Position numbers and translations under genes: made by a program
Shown here: positions 21,407-32,284 of the stretch, piece after piece
Layout: the number at the start of each line of letters is the position of its first letter
Numbering within the stretch: position 1 is the stretch's first letter
Notes under the pieces: generated by a model
What the model was told of the DNA's origin: nothing
Databases searched by the model: none
Seen by the model: the letters and a program-made list of their open reading frames with translations, nothing else
NCBI GenBank assembly: GCA_036250225.1
Contig: JAPZLL010000015.1
Span: forward strand, 248,001 to 312,000
DNA from: Cercophora sp. LCS_1
Lineage: Eukaryota > Ascomycota > Sordariomycetes > Sordariales > Lasiosphaeriaceae
DNA length: 64,000 bases
Reading direction: 5' to 3'

Positions 21407-21643
21407 CTAAGGCGGATCGGATGTCCAGCCTGTCCTATCTTCCTGCTGGAAAGAACATGCTACCTGATCGAGAGGGATTTTTGTCCCAGCTTTCGAAGAA
21501 GCCGCAACGCGTTGCTTCACGGCTGATATAAGTAAGGTACGTTCTAAAGTTCTTGTCCGCTCACGGCTTTGCTTGAGTTGCTGAAGGAGGAGCTTCAAGA
21601 GTTCAGGATATCTATCGCACTTATGGCAAGCTTGTACGTGCAT
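21407..21643 (-). CDS. Short hypothetical protein with helical segment, 78 aa
   Basis: An ATG at 21643 opens a 78-codon frame starting MHVQACHKCDRYPELLKLLL. It contains a Cys pair and a Leu/Gln/Arg-rich helix (QQLKQSRERTRTLERTLL). A degenerate copy exists about 1.7 kb away in the duplicate block, which supports this being a real transcribed unit or a fragment of one. A longer upstream exon cannot be excluded. Function is unknown. Confidence 0.4.
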   Translation of the reverse strand: MHVQACHKCDRYPELLKLLLQQLKQSRERTRTLERTLLISAVKQRVAASSKAGTKIPLDQVACSFQQEDRTGWTSDPP

Positions 21644-22417
21644 TTATATCACAAATTTTAGTCGTATAGGTTTCTACCATGTCATCAGACGTCACGAGGG
21701 AGGGCCCAATTAGTGACTCAACAACAAGCCCAATGCGTCGAACCTGACTCGGTCCTTTGGTCTCCTTTGACCCTCGTAGTCAAACCTCAGCAGGGCTTGG
21801 CAGCCTTCGAGGCAAAGGCGAACAGCGAGGTTTTGGGCACAATAATTACCGCCACACATCTTCACCCGCCTTCATTCACCCGGCAGTAAGACAGCCCAAT
21901 GCTACGGAAGGTTACGAAAGCCCCATAGAGCCTACGTCGCAGACCACCAACGTTTCATAGCCCAGAATCCCGCAGACAGCAAAGCACCCACATGGACACA
22001 GATTGACTCCGAATACCACACCCCAACCGGGCTGCAACAGCAATATAGCGTCCCGGTTCCTGCGCACCGAATCACTTCGTTCACGGTTAGCCACCTTCCA
22101 GAAATTGCCAAGTCGTGGGGCGTGCTTTCCGGCTGATTTCAGCGGTTCCTGCACGGAATGCGACCCAGGGCCTTGGAAAGTCCGGTAGCATTGCACGGAT
22201 GCGCCGCAATCCTCGGTTCGGCGTCAAAACACGGCGGACATGACTTGACGAAAAACCATATTGGCCAAGGCACTTGGCTGGGACTTTCCCCGCTTGCCAT
22301 GCTCGCCATGGTTTGGTTGCCTTCGGAGGATTCTCACGATCTATAAAGCGGCGGGATCCCGATGTGAGTTTTTCCCGGGTTCATCGACTGTTTTCGTTAT
22401 TCGTCTCAAAAACGAAA
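21644..22417. other. Intergenic region with end of the duplicated block
   Basis: The first 100 bp are similar to 19920-20000. The remainder has no supported gene and serves as upstream sequence for the SnoaL-like gene. Confidence 0.4.
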
Positions 22418-22991
22418 ATGCGCGTCCTCACTTTGGTCACAGCCCTCCTCGCCGCCCCTGTCGCGGTGCTTGGCGCACCCGCTGCCGAGCCAGTCGACGC
22501 CCTCGAGGTCCGACAGGCGCGGAGACAGCCGCCTCCTTGCGTCCGACAGAACCCGCCACCTTCGCAAGAGGTCCTGAAGCAGAGGTTTGACACGTTTGTG
22601 CAGGCCTTTGTTGGTGCTGGCAGCCGGAAAAACATCACTGAGGCGTTTGAGTATATCGTTGATGATTATATCGTCAGTACCTGACTTGGTGGCACGAGAA
22701 AGGATGACTGACAACGGCAGAATCACAACACGATGGCTCAAAACGGCGCAAAATCGGCGTGGGATATCCTCAGCGGACTTTGGCATTCCTGGGAGCACCG
22801 GTATCGCCGCTCGCTGATTCGCGAGAACATGTCCTGGGTCGAGTATGACGCTATTGGCATGACGATTGTCGACAGGTTCAGGTGGGAAGGCGGGTGCATT
22901 GCTGAGCATGTGAGTATTGATCCTAACACCTCGTGGGCTATTTCCTAACAACTAGAAGTGGGATTCGGGTGAGAGGTTCCCGGCCAACTGA
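22418..22991 (+). CDS. Secreted SnoaL-like (NTF2-fold) protein, 159 aa
   Basis: Three exons, 22418-22672, 22721-22909 and 22956-22991, are separated by 48- and 46-nt introns with clean donor and acceptor signals and phase agreement. There is a signal peptide (MRVLTLVTALLAAPVAVLGAP) and then a short basic pro-like segment (LEVRQARRQPPP). The fold signature is at EYIVDDYINHNTMAQNG, with the later strand pair GMTIVDRFRWEGGCIAEHKWD. This is the pattern of SnoaL-like proteins, where the terminal 'DIFRxxxGKIxEHWD'-type motif is usual. Related secreted fungal proteins have no known substrate. Enzymatic activity is unproven for this subgroup. Confidence 0.8.
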
Positions 22992-23612
22992 GCGCCGGGC
23001 TCGGGAATGGTGTAGGTTGAGAAACGGGGTTTCAAGTCGTCACTGCCACGAAAAAAAGCCACGGTATTTGGTCACATAAAACTGCATATATCCAGTGAAC
23101 TTGTTACTGCATTGGAACTGTGAATCCATATCTATGCCTATTCTGACATGTGAACCTACGTCCCAGACATCAAACGCCACCGAAGTGCATCTGTAGCAAT
23201 TCTAGAGGTCTTATGACCAAACGCTCAAAGTTCTCATCAACCGACGCAGCATTTGGCTTCTCCGTGCTACCACTCAGCTCCCCAGACAGACAAGCCCGCA
23301 CCGCCAATGCATACATCGAATCAAGCGCGCCGTTGGCTAGCACTCTTTTGGGCTGGTGCTTTTTCTTTTCGGTATTTTGGACAGACTCAAGAGAGCAAAA
23401 CGGGCACTCATGCAGAGGGCGGAAAGGTTGCGTTTTACCGGCTGGGAAGGGGTTTCTGGTGGTGAATGGTCTTGGTTGATATTTTTGTTCAGGAAGCTGA
23501 AGGGGGAGTTGGACCGTCCTCTATTTTATACCTGTCAGATAGGGCTCTAATCGCACGGCACACGGATGAGCGGTCTACCGTAGGAAAGGCGAACTGGGGA
23601 TCGAATTCTAAC
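22992..23612. other. Intergenic region
   Basis: No gene is supported. Several short plus-strand frames exist without start context or conserved motifs. Confidence 0.4.
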
Positions 23613-25778
23613 CTAGGTAGGCAGCAGGTAAAGGATGCCGGCTGTTCTCCCAGATCGAATCCATCCACTTGGATCACCCGACCCGGAAAGAAGAACAAAA
23701 GACCTCCGATCGCTAGGATCCGGCTTATACCCTTGGTCCCCACTTCTATAAAAGCCAATCGGGACCTCGAATTGGTAGTCTCCGACCGGCTTAGTGCCCG
23801 CCCAAGGAATGTCATCCGACAGCTGCTCGCCCCTGAAACCAGGAGTCAACAAGCCGGTGAGCACGAGCTTGTGGTTCGAGGAGGAACACTCCATTTCGGT
23901 GAAACGGCCAGGCCCGGGGAGCGGTGTGACAAGACGCAACCCACGATCGGATAATCCAAAGGTCCGCCAATCCACATGCACCCATGGCATCCGAAGATAT
24001 GCTCCCTCTCGTGGGTAATAGACCTGCCTCTCCTGCGCCAGCCACGACCACGAAGGTGCCCGCGGGGATCCTGGGCTGCCTGGCTGGTGGATTGCCCACC
24101 CAAGACTCTTGACAAAGCAATGCTCCGAGTCGCACCAATGCCCCGCATAGCATCCAAACCCTGTCCGCCGCTCCAGCCGCTCTACCACGCCCTGTAACGC
24201 CGCGATCCGGTCTGCTGCGAAGGTGAGCGCGCGAGTTGAATAGTAACCCGGGACAGGCTTGTATGGGACAGGCCTGTATGACTGGCCGTGAAGTAGCGGG
24301 TGATTGGGGTTGATGTCATCCAAGTTCAAAGCCAGTGGGCCGGCGTGGGATGCTCCTGGCAAATGACTCAGTGGGAGCTGGAGCTCTTGATGCCACGACT
24401 TGATACCATGCCAGTCATCCTCGATGCCAGACTGGCAGGTCACACCGCCTCGACATTCCCAATACATCTGTGGGGATAGAAAGTGCAACATCCGCCGCGA
24501 AAGTGCTCGCTCTTGGAAAACCCAGCCTCGCTGATTCAAAGGGCTTTGCTCCAACTCGACGCCTGGGTCAGGCCGGTCTGCAATGGAAGAGGACAGGTAG
24601 AAGGAACCTAATCCTGGCGACGCGCCATCGCACGGAATTTTGAGGTATGTGGATGAAGGGCTAACACCGAGGGTTGCAAAGAGACCAGCATCGCCATCGA
24701 CACCGCTTGAGGCTGCAATTGTCACGTACGACCGCTCGTATACTGCGCCCATCAACATGGATTCCGTGGCCCAATCTTCCTGGGAGTCTTGGACAATGCA
24801 GAGCGAATCGATCCATACATACTGGACCCCGAGCCGTCTGGTGAGCTCGATAGCGTCGCGGAAGGTTTGCGGCAGCCTATCGATGGGGATTTCGCGCCCA
24901 TGTTGTTCAATGTTGGATCGTGTTGTTGTAAGGGGGCTTTGCCACCCCAGCGGTGACTCAGTGTGGTGCATCGACCTAAACGTCCAGCCGTAACGCATAG
25001 CTCGGGCACAGTTGAGCCCGAAAGTCCAACGTCAACAAGTCGTGTGGGGAGGGTTGTAGTTGTGCCAACTGCCTCTCCCGACAAGCCCACCGCGCAGCTG
25101 ACATGCTCCGAATCACACGAACGCAGCCAGCGGTCGATTTTCTCAAACATCTCTGCAGAGCCTGCTGGCGGGATTCGCCGGGTAGGTATCCATTTGGATG
25201 CGTGTGACCCTGTGATGATGTCAACATGAAGTCACCCCAGGCTAGCCAGCGGAAACCAAGTCGTTCTACCAACCTTCATCGGCGGAAAGTGTGAGTTTGC
25301 AGGCGTTGGTCAAAGACGAGTTCTTTTGCCCCTCAATCAAGAATGTGTTTGCGTCGACAAGCTTCAACTCGTGCGTCCCCATTCTCTGATGCACTCGAGG
25401 CCAGTGCTCGGTCCACCAAAACATGGTAATTGTTGAAAGAAAGAACTCTGGAAGCTTTCCTTTGGATTTAATCTCTCTGACGAGGAGTGCGCACATCGGG
25501 CATGATTTCGATGATTCGGTGATGTTTGGATACGTGATGGCGAGATCCACTGGAAGGTCTACAGCAGACAGATTTCTGTAGGCATTTCGAAGGCCAGCGA
25601 GCGTAATTCTTTCACATGCTGCGCAGACGTACGACAGGGCGGTCTGTTCCGGCTGTTGACATAGTATTCGCAAGGTCCAAGACCTTCGAGATGACTTACC
25701 TCTGCTGCTTGAGGATGAAGTTTGGGATGTGATGACGACGACGACGATGATGATGATGATGACGAGCGTTATGGACAT
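23613..25778 (-). pseudogene. HET-domain protein gene with one-base frameshift
   Basis: The minus-strand model has exon 1 at 25778-25274, a 64-nt intron, and exon 2 at 25209-23613. The N-terminus has a low-complexity hydrophobic start over a GAT/GAC trinucleotide run, then VCAACERI and SCPMCALLVREI. The HET domain (PF06985) reads CTTLSHRWGG, then after a frame change LTTTRSNIEQH, RLPQTFRDAIELTRRLGV, YVWIDSLCIVQDS and NQRGWVFQERALSRRM. The C-terminal SPRAPSWSWLA is typical. The frame is lost by a single missing base in a short homopolymer (plus strand G-run 24932-24936). Everything else is intact, so this is either a sequencing or assembly error in a working gene, or a very recent inactivation. 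The exact start in the repetitive N-terminus is uncertain. Confidence 0.75.
25735..25765. repeat. GAC/GAT trinucleotide microsatellite
   Basis: An imperfect (gac)n(gat)n run lies in the 5' end of the HET gene and encodes its hydrophobic low-complexity start on the minus strand. It is likely length-polymorphic. Confidence 0.7.
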
Positions 25779-28051
25779 TGTGCGACATCCCCTCTCCTTT
25801 GTGTAGCGCTGAGTCGGCCGGATGCAACTCTAGGTAACGATCTGTACTACAGCATCATGGCTGCTTGGGGGAGAGAGTGTGCAACTGCTGGCCTGTCATA
25901 GGCTCAATTGGGTGAATCTTCACGGTTCACATGGATCCGCTTCTTCCTTCTTCAGACAGCTAACCAAATGCTTCTGTCCGTTTCACGATAAAAGCCTTCC
26001 CCAATCCAAAAACCCAAAGACATCAAAGGGATACTAAATAACTATTGAATGAAGAAAAATCTAAAAGAATTATATTATTTTTTGTGTAATTATCGAATAT
26101 GTGGTGGTTGTGATACAGATGTGTGAAAATCGTGGATTTTGGTGTAAAATAGGTAGTGGGTTCGGGGGCTGGTGGATGCCAGGGGTGCTGATGCTGACTT
26201 TTATAAAGCAAAAGCAGCACCCCTCCATTCTTACTTCCAAACCAAACATACCTCGGACCAAGAATGCTGGACCTTCCAAGTGCACTCCGATCTGGTGGAA
26301 AGACCGTTCCGTTGACAGCGATGTGACAGGCAGGCCGACCCAACGTAGATTTCGGTTAGGTGCCGAGGTTTCAGCTGAAGACACTGTTGTCGGGAACCTC
26401 CGTGCTCCGTGCATTATTGACCCCCAACAGTTTCCGGTGCCCCGGCACGCCACGGTCTCATTCCGGGCCACTACAAAAATACAATTGTTGCAGTCAGCCT
26501 CACCCCCACGCCGCGTCCTGAGACGATAAACGTCAATATCTCCAATACCCCTGCAGCGGTGTTGGGTCGCCATGCAGCCCTCCGACAGCGCTGCCGGATG
26601 CGTATCCCGCTCTTCATCTCCCCTGGACATGACTGTTTCTTCGGTGGCGGTTTGCCGGCATGGAGGCACTGATCCCAATCTGCCGATTTCGACGGTGGGT
26701 CGAGATTGGCTGCAAAAGTACAATCCCAACTCTTACCCCCGAACGCACGCACCGTCTGCCTTCCCGTGGGATCCAATGGGGCCTCACCCACAGTTTCTTA
26801 TCACCCCTCTGGCTTGGGATAATGTGAAGTTGCTTGTCTTGCGGTATTGTGTGCACAGCCGACACGGCCCAGACATGAAGCTGATGACGTCCCAAAAGTA
26901 CAATTTTGGGACCTCAAAAGCCGTTTGTTTCTTGCCTCGATCAAACGACCCCGCTGATGAACCTCTAGCTGTCCATTTTACTCACTCCCTACCGTAGTGT
27001 TTTGGGCATCATACACTCGAAGGCACTAGAAGCAGCTTCTTCTCGCACAGCAATTTTCACTTTTTGGCCCGAGATCCTTCTTCCCTCCTTCATCCATGGA
27101 GTCAAGCGCAGAATCAACCCCTGCTCGGGCGGACGATGCACAATGGTGAGAGCAATAGACGGACAGACACACAACAAGCGGTCCGCGGCCGTAAGGCTTA
27201 CATATCACCAGGTCCATTCAATGCGCAAGTATTTCTTCCAAAGGCGTCCACTCGTCATCTACCATGCAGAGGTGCATCTCCCCCATTGAACAACTTACAT
27301 ACAAGCGCTAAACGCTAACGACTACCTCACAGTGACGGCAAACTATTGGGGTCACTCAGCCTCCCTTCGAAAAAAGGCTCGACTTTGGTTCGCTGGCTAT
27401 ACGAAACAAGGCCTGGAGAGGTGACGCTGGCAGAACGGATGTCGAGATCCTGAGGGGCGAGGGCGACGCTGGCTTCATTGTTATGGGTTGCTTTTCGCTG
27501 CAGATACTGTACCTACCTAGTAGGTGCGCAGGCAGAAATGAGATTTTTTTTTTTTACCATCGCCAAGGTGTTCAATGAAACGACAGAAAAGCTCGATTCA
27601 GCCCTCCGGACAGCTCGGTCTGTCTGAATTGTAGTTTTGTCGGGCGTGGGATGTCTCTGGAATGCCGTCAGATGGGATTGTAGTTTTGTCGGCGTGGGGG
27701 TGTCCACCCATGTCGAGCGCGGGATGAAATGCCCACCCCTGGTAGGCGACTTGGCGACCCATTTGCCTCGCCCCCAAGCAGCCAATGGCCAAAACGTCCC
27801 CCTGGCTCAGGGCTGAGCATCCTTGAAAGCCGCTCACCGGTTGACCCCCACCAACACAGCGAAGGAGGAGGAAAAAAAAAAAAAAAAAGGAAGCCTGGAT
27901 TTGACCCGTGCATATTCCGTGAGGAAGGGATCCTCACGCGGCGGTTCTTCAGGAATTGTGCAAAATACAGGCGTGGTAAAATGCCCGAATCATCAACTTA
28001 AGCCGGTTTTCAAGCTTTTAGGAACACCGACAGGCAGAGAGATTAGGCGCC
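25779..28051. other. 2.3-kb region without supported genes
   Basis: It contains an AT-rich patch (26030-26105), a T12 run at 27544-27555, a repeated ttgtagttttgtcgg motif near 27630 and 27679, and an A17 run at 27872-27888. Minus- and plus-strand frames at 26070-26997 are long but lack ATG context or conserved motifs, so I do not call them. Confidence 0.45.
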
Positions 28052-30891
28052 ATGTCAACTGAGGCCCCAGCGAGGCAACTCCGGCTGCATGCCAAGAAAT
28101 CTCGGACCCTCAAGGACAAGGACTGGGAACCTTTCAAGCGCCTCATCATCGACATCCACATCACTCGCGATGAAACGCTCGAACACGTTCGGCAACACAT
28201 GAAGGACAGGCATGGCTTCGATGCTACGTACGCATGACCCGACAGGCTGTAACCGTTGTTGAAACTGACCGGCATTGCTATTAGCCTTCGCCAGTACCGA
28301 AGCCGGATTACCAAGTGGAATTTGGACAAGAATGTGAAGGTGGTCGAGAGGCAATTCATCGTCCAGAAACAGGCCGAACGGAGGATGTTAGAACCCAACA
28401 AAAAGGGCCTCGTGTTCAAAGTTAGGGGAAAGCTCATCTCCAAGGCCAAGATCGAACGCTGGACGAGGGAAGAGGTCAAGGATAACACACTTTACACTGG
28501 CGCGTGCATCCCTTTTCAAAATCCGCCCGTCTTACCCTGAGGGCTAACTCCGAGAAGCTGCACCTCCTGGAGTCAGCTACGAGACAGATTCCGACAGCGA
28601 ATCCTCTGCGCCGAACCCAGACAGTCCGTTGTTCGCCCAAGCTGTGGAGACCACTCTGGCCATCTCCGGCCCTATGGATCCGGATGGCGTCTTTGAAGAC
28701 TCGAACGTTGAATCAGAGATGACAGAGTCTATCGGCAGGAGAGATCATACGGCCGATATGCCTTTTTGGGGGACGCACATGACAGACCAGGAATCAACCC
28801 TCAACAACATGGACACCGAGCTCGCCGATTCTGCCTTTGAGGACTGGTGGGATAAATTGTGTGCGGTGCCGACCCTGCTGGTGGGAAATGCTGCTTTTCT
28901 GCAGGACTCGCCGCCGCCAATTTTACCACAATGGTAAGATGAGAGACACCTGATGAGCGCAGATGGGGAGTACATTGGCTGACCATAATTTCTGCAGCTC
29001 GGACGATTTGTTCCTCCCGATTCTACCACCCTCCGACCTCCAAGACCGTGACCGTGCAAACACACTGCGGCACGGCGCAGAAGCCCAGCACCAGCCGGAC
29101 GTCCATGCCGGCTCGAGTCTGATGAACCAAGATTCAGACGCTGGATTCGCGCTGACTGAAAACAAGAGCCGGGAGCTGCTAAACCTCATCGAAAGCGATG
29201 TATTCAAGTTTACTCGTGACAAAGAGCAGGGACCATTCACGGAACAGGCGCAGAGGTTATTTCTTGTTGGAGATCGCCAGGATCCGGACCATCCTCTCAG
29301 CCGCGCCATGATGCAGACGTATCTGTTGTCATACTGGGAGAACTTTAGCGACCAAATTCCGATTCTCCACCGTCCCACCTTCAATCCGGACACGGCCCCC
29401 GTCATTTTGCTGGTTGCCATGATGGCGATTGGCGCCGCAATGTTCAGTACCAAATGCAGCGGTAGCACGGCCACCCCGGCGGCAGCGGGGATGTGTCTTC
29501 CAAACTACCTCGCCTGGGGTGTGAAATGGGAGATGTTTAGAGATCGAAACTTCCGGGCGCCAGCAAGTCTCTGGGCATTGCAGGCATCCATCCTACTCGA
29601 GACGTACGAGGCGCTCTATTCTACCGGCGACCTGCACGAGCGCGCCGTCATGTATCATCCATCGACGATCCAGTTGGTGCGCTGGGGTCGGTCCCTGATA
29701 GGCGCGGCAGACGACAGCAAACTTTGGACGTCGGCACCGTCTTCAGCTCCTGAAACTGGGGACGCCGTTGACGGATGGTGGCACCGTTGGATTACGACCG
29801 AAGCAACTCGCCGTCTCGCCTTCGCCAGCTTTGTGGTCGATTCCATGCACTCAACAATATTTGGCAACTCGAGCATCATGACCTTTCACGAAGTCCGCAT
29901 ACAGCTGCCCTGCGACGACAAACTTTGGAAGGCTACCAACGGTGCCGAAGTGCGCCGGTCCATGGCCAGATCCATGACCGCCGGTGCGAAGCGGATTACA
30001 TTTCTCGAGGCTCTAAAAAGAACCGTAGCCGGAGAGCTGGTGCAAACCAGTAATTTTGGGCGCACGATACTCCTCGCGGGATTGCTCAACGTGTCCTTCC
30101 ACGGCAACCGCGGCGACCTACAAGACAGGGGCATCGGGAACATTGCGGGCACGGGTGTTGGCGGCAAATCGCGACCAGACATGGCGAAGGCCATCGATTC
30201 GTGGAAGAGAAATTCCGAGCATGCTCGCCTTCCTGGCCTCGAGTCACAGCAGGTGGCGCACCAAGCTGGCAGATACGTGGACTCGAATATTGCTTTTCTC
30301 CACCAGTTTGCCCACATGGCCATCCATACCGACTTCCTCGAATGTCAAATCTTCGCAGGGGCAAAGCAGTTCATGGGGAAAAAGGTCGATGCTGCTTCGC
30401 GGTTGGAAACGGAGCAGACGATGAGATCGTGGGCCCAGTCTGCGAAGGGTCGAGACGCGGCTTTTCACGCTCTGTGTCTCCTGCGTTCGGTGCTCGTTCC
30501 CGAAGCCAGCGGCGTCAAGTCCCACGACTTGGAGTCCCGGTTGATGTACTCGGTTAAAACGGACACTCTGATCTACCGACCGTGGGTGGTGTACCTCTCG
30601 GCGTTGGCCCTGTGGTCGTATGCGTTTGCCCTCGAAGGCCCCTCGCTCGTGCCACCGGCCTATAGTAAACAGGGGAGGGCTGAGGCTGTGATTGGCTACT
30701 TAAGCAGGTACGGGGAGCTGTCATCACCAGTTGCGCTTGCAACCGTGAAGGGACTCAACTACAACACTCCCATATTGGAAGTGCTGAGAGAGGCGTTCAA
30801 ATCGACTTCATGGGAGTTCCTGCGTGAAAGCTCTGCCTTGTTACTCGGGAACTGCATCAAGCTCAATTGTCGTGGAGCGCTCTGTTCCTGA
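28052..30891 (+). CDS. Clr5-domain / fungal_trans transcription factor, 881 aa
   Basis: Four exons, 28052-28227, 28285-28503, 28577-28933 and 28998-30891, join in phase. The N-terminal Clr5 domain (PF14420, about residues 20-80) shows DWEPFKRLIIDIHITRDETL, then GFDATLRQYRSRITKWNLDKN. An acidic Ser-rich linker follows (SYETDSDSESS-like, about 130-250). The fungal_trans-type middle region (PF04082) begins near LLSYWENFSDQIPILHRPTF and continues through LQASILLETYEALYSTG, HERAVMYHPSTIQLVRWG and TEATRRLAFASFVVDSMHS. Proteins with this layout are nuclear regulators, some of carbon or cell-wall-degrading enzyme genes. The target set here is unknown. No lesions are seen. Confidence 0.88.
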
Positions 30892-31235
30892 CCCAGGACC
30901 CAGGCAATCTTGCCGTTTCCAGTGTACCGGCGCAGTGTGTCATAGCCAACTTCGATCGCCGAACCCCTTCATCTCCTGTTGTCTATTATGTCTATTAGGC
31001 CGGTTGCCCGTCGGTCTGGCATTGGCTTTCAGGTACTCTGGGTTCTTAGTGCACCATGGACCGTGAGGGCGGCAGTTGTTCGGTTTAGATATCGGAGTTA
31101 CGAGGTACTAGTTAGGGAGTCTCAACATGACAAGTAGCCACATTGCTCTGTCCCATAAGAATAGCTCCGCTCAGTTCAAACCCCTAAAGGCATATAACGA
31201 CACCAAAGTCACGACCCATCAACCCCCTCGCTTCC
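30892..31235. other. Intergenic region
   Basis: No gene is visible. It lies between the ends of two convergent genes. Confidence 0.4.
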
Positions 31236-31680
31236 TCACGAAGCACATCCCCTAATCGCAAAACTCTTCCACAACCCATTCGCATTCGTCACACACGCGT
31301 TATTCGGCAGCGTCACCGCATCCACAGCCCCAGTGTTTCCACCCCGATTCATAAAGTTGCAGTCGGGGACGTTATACACCGTGACTGTTTCGGGATCAGC
31401 CTTTATCCATCACTGCCATCACGGTAAACTTACACGAGCACTTCTCATCGAGGTACGACACACGAATACTCTTGGCATCCTCGAGAATGTTTTGACATCC
31501 ATTGGACGTCTGCATGGTGGCGAACCACTGCGGGTCAAGCTGGGTTGCCATGACCCAGTTTTGCTGGACGTGGTCGCATTGTTCGCCGGAGAAGAGATTG
31601 ACGATGTTGACGAGGCGGGAGCAGATGTCGATGGACGCGAGGGTTGTAGGGAGGAGGGCCAGGAGGGCGAGGGACTTCAT
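31236..31680 (-). CDS. Small secreted cysteine-rich protein, 131 aa
   Basis: Two exons, 31680-31434 and 31384-31236, have a 49-nt GTAAGT..CAG intron with matching phase. The signal peptide is MKSLALLALLPTTLAS. The mature protein has seven Cys (in DICSR, EQCDH, NGCQN, EKCSF, PDCNF, NACVT and RGCAS). It ends KSFAIRGCAS. No known domain is recognised. The size, signal peptide and Cys content fit an effector-like or wall-associated secreted protein. An odd Cys number suggests one free thiol or an intermolecular bond. Confidence 0.75.
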
Positions 31681-32284
31681 CGTTTCTGTTCAGGGAGTAT
31701 TTGGCTGTGATATCGTAAAAGGTTTTGTTGTGTTGATTTGAGGAGTTCCACCATGATGAGGATGTCATGGGCCACATATAAGTGCTACCAGATGCTGTCG
31801 TTGAGAGGGATCGACGAGGGGTACGCTCATACTATCCGGAGAAATATCCAGTGCGGCGCAGTCCAAGGGATGCTACGCTATATGCAAGACGGGCCAGCCA
31901 ACTGTTTGTCAAGAGGTTGAGGACCTGAAAGATGTCATTGGCCAGCGTATAGTGCTTCAAATCCTGAACTGCTTTGGGACGACCGTGCATCGTCTCGGTC
32001 AGTGTAAATGGCCTCCGACAGGAGAACTGGAAGATGTTGCGATTTGGATCCGCAATATGGAAGATTGACTACTTGGCCCATTTCCACGACCACACGGGTC
32101 GAGAAACATCACCTGAACGGGGTCCTCGTATCACAGGACACACAATTCTGAAGGGAAAAATCCTCAAGGGACATTGAATGATGGGTAACCATGGTATTCC
32201 GTATGTGAACCAGTCCCCAATGACATCGCTGACAGTGCTAATTACAAAAGTGACACGCTAAATACAAAATTCATCCATCCCCAA
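31681..32284. other. Intergenic region
   Basis: No gene is supported between the small secreted protein start and the metalloprotease 3' end. Confidence 0.4.

Noticed and set aside
26070..26729. 219-codon minus-strand frame
   Set aside because: It begins with a TTG codon and shows no conserved motif; frames of 150 codons arise by chance elsewhere in this window.
28504..28576. Apparent frameshift in the Clr5 transcription factor
   Set aside because: A 73-nt intron from GTGCAT to GTCAG restores the phase, so the gene is intact.
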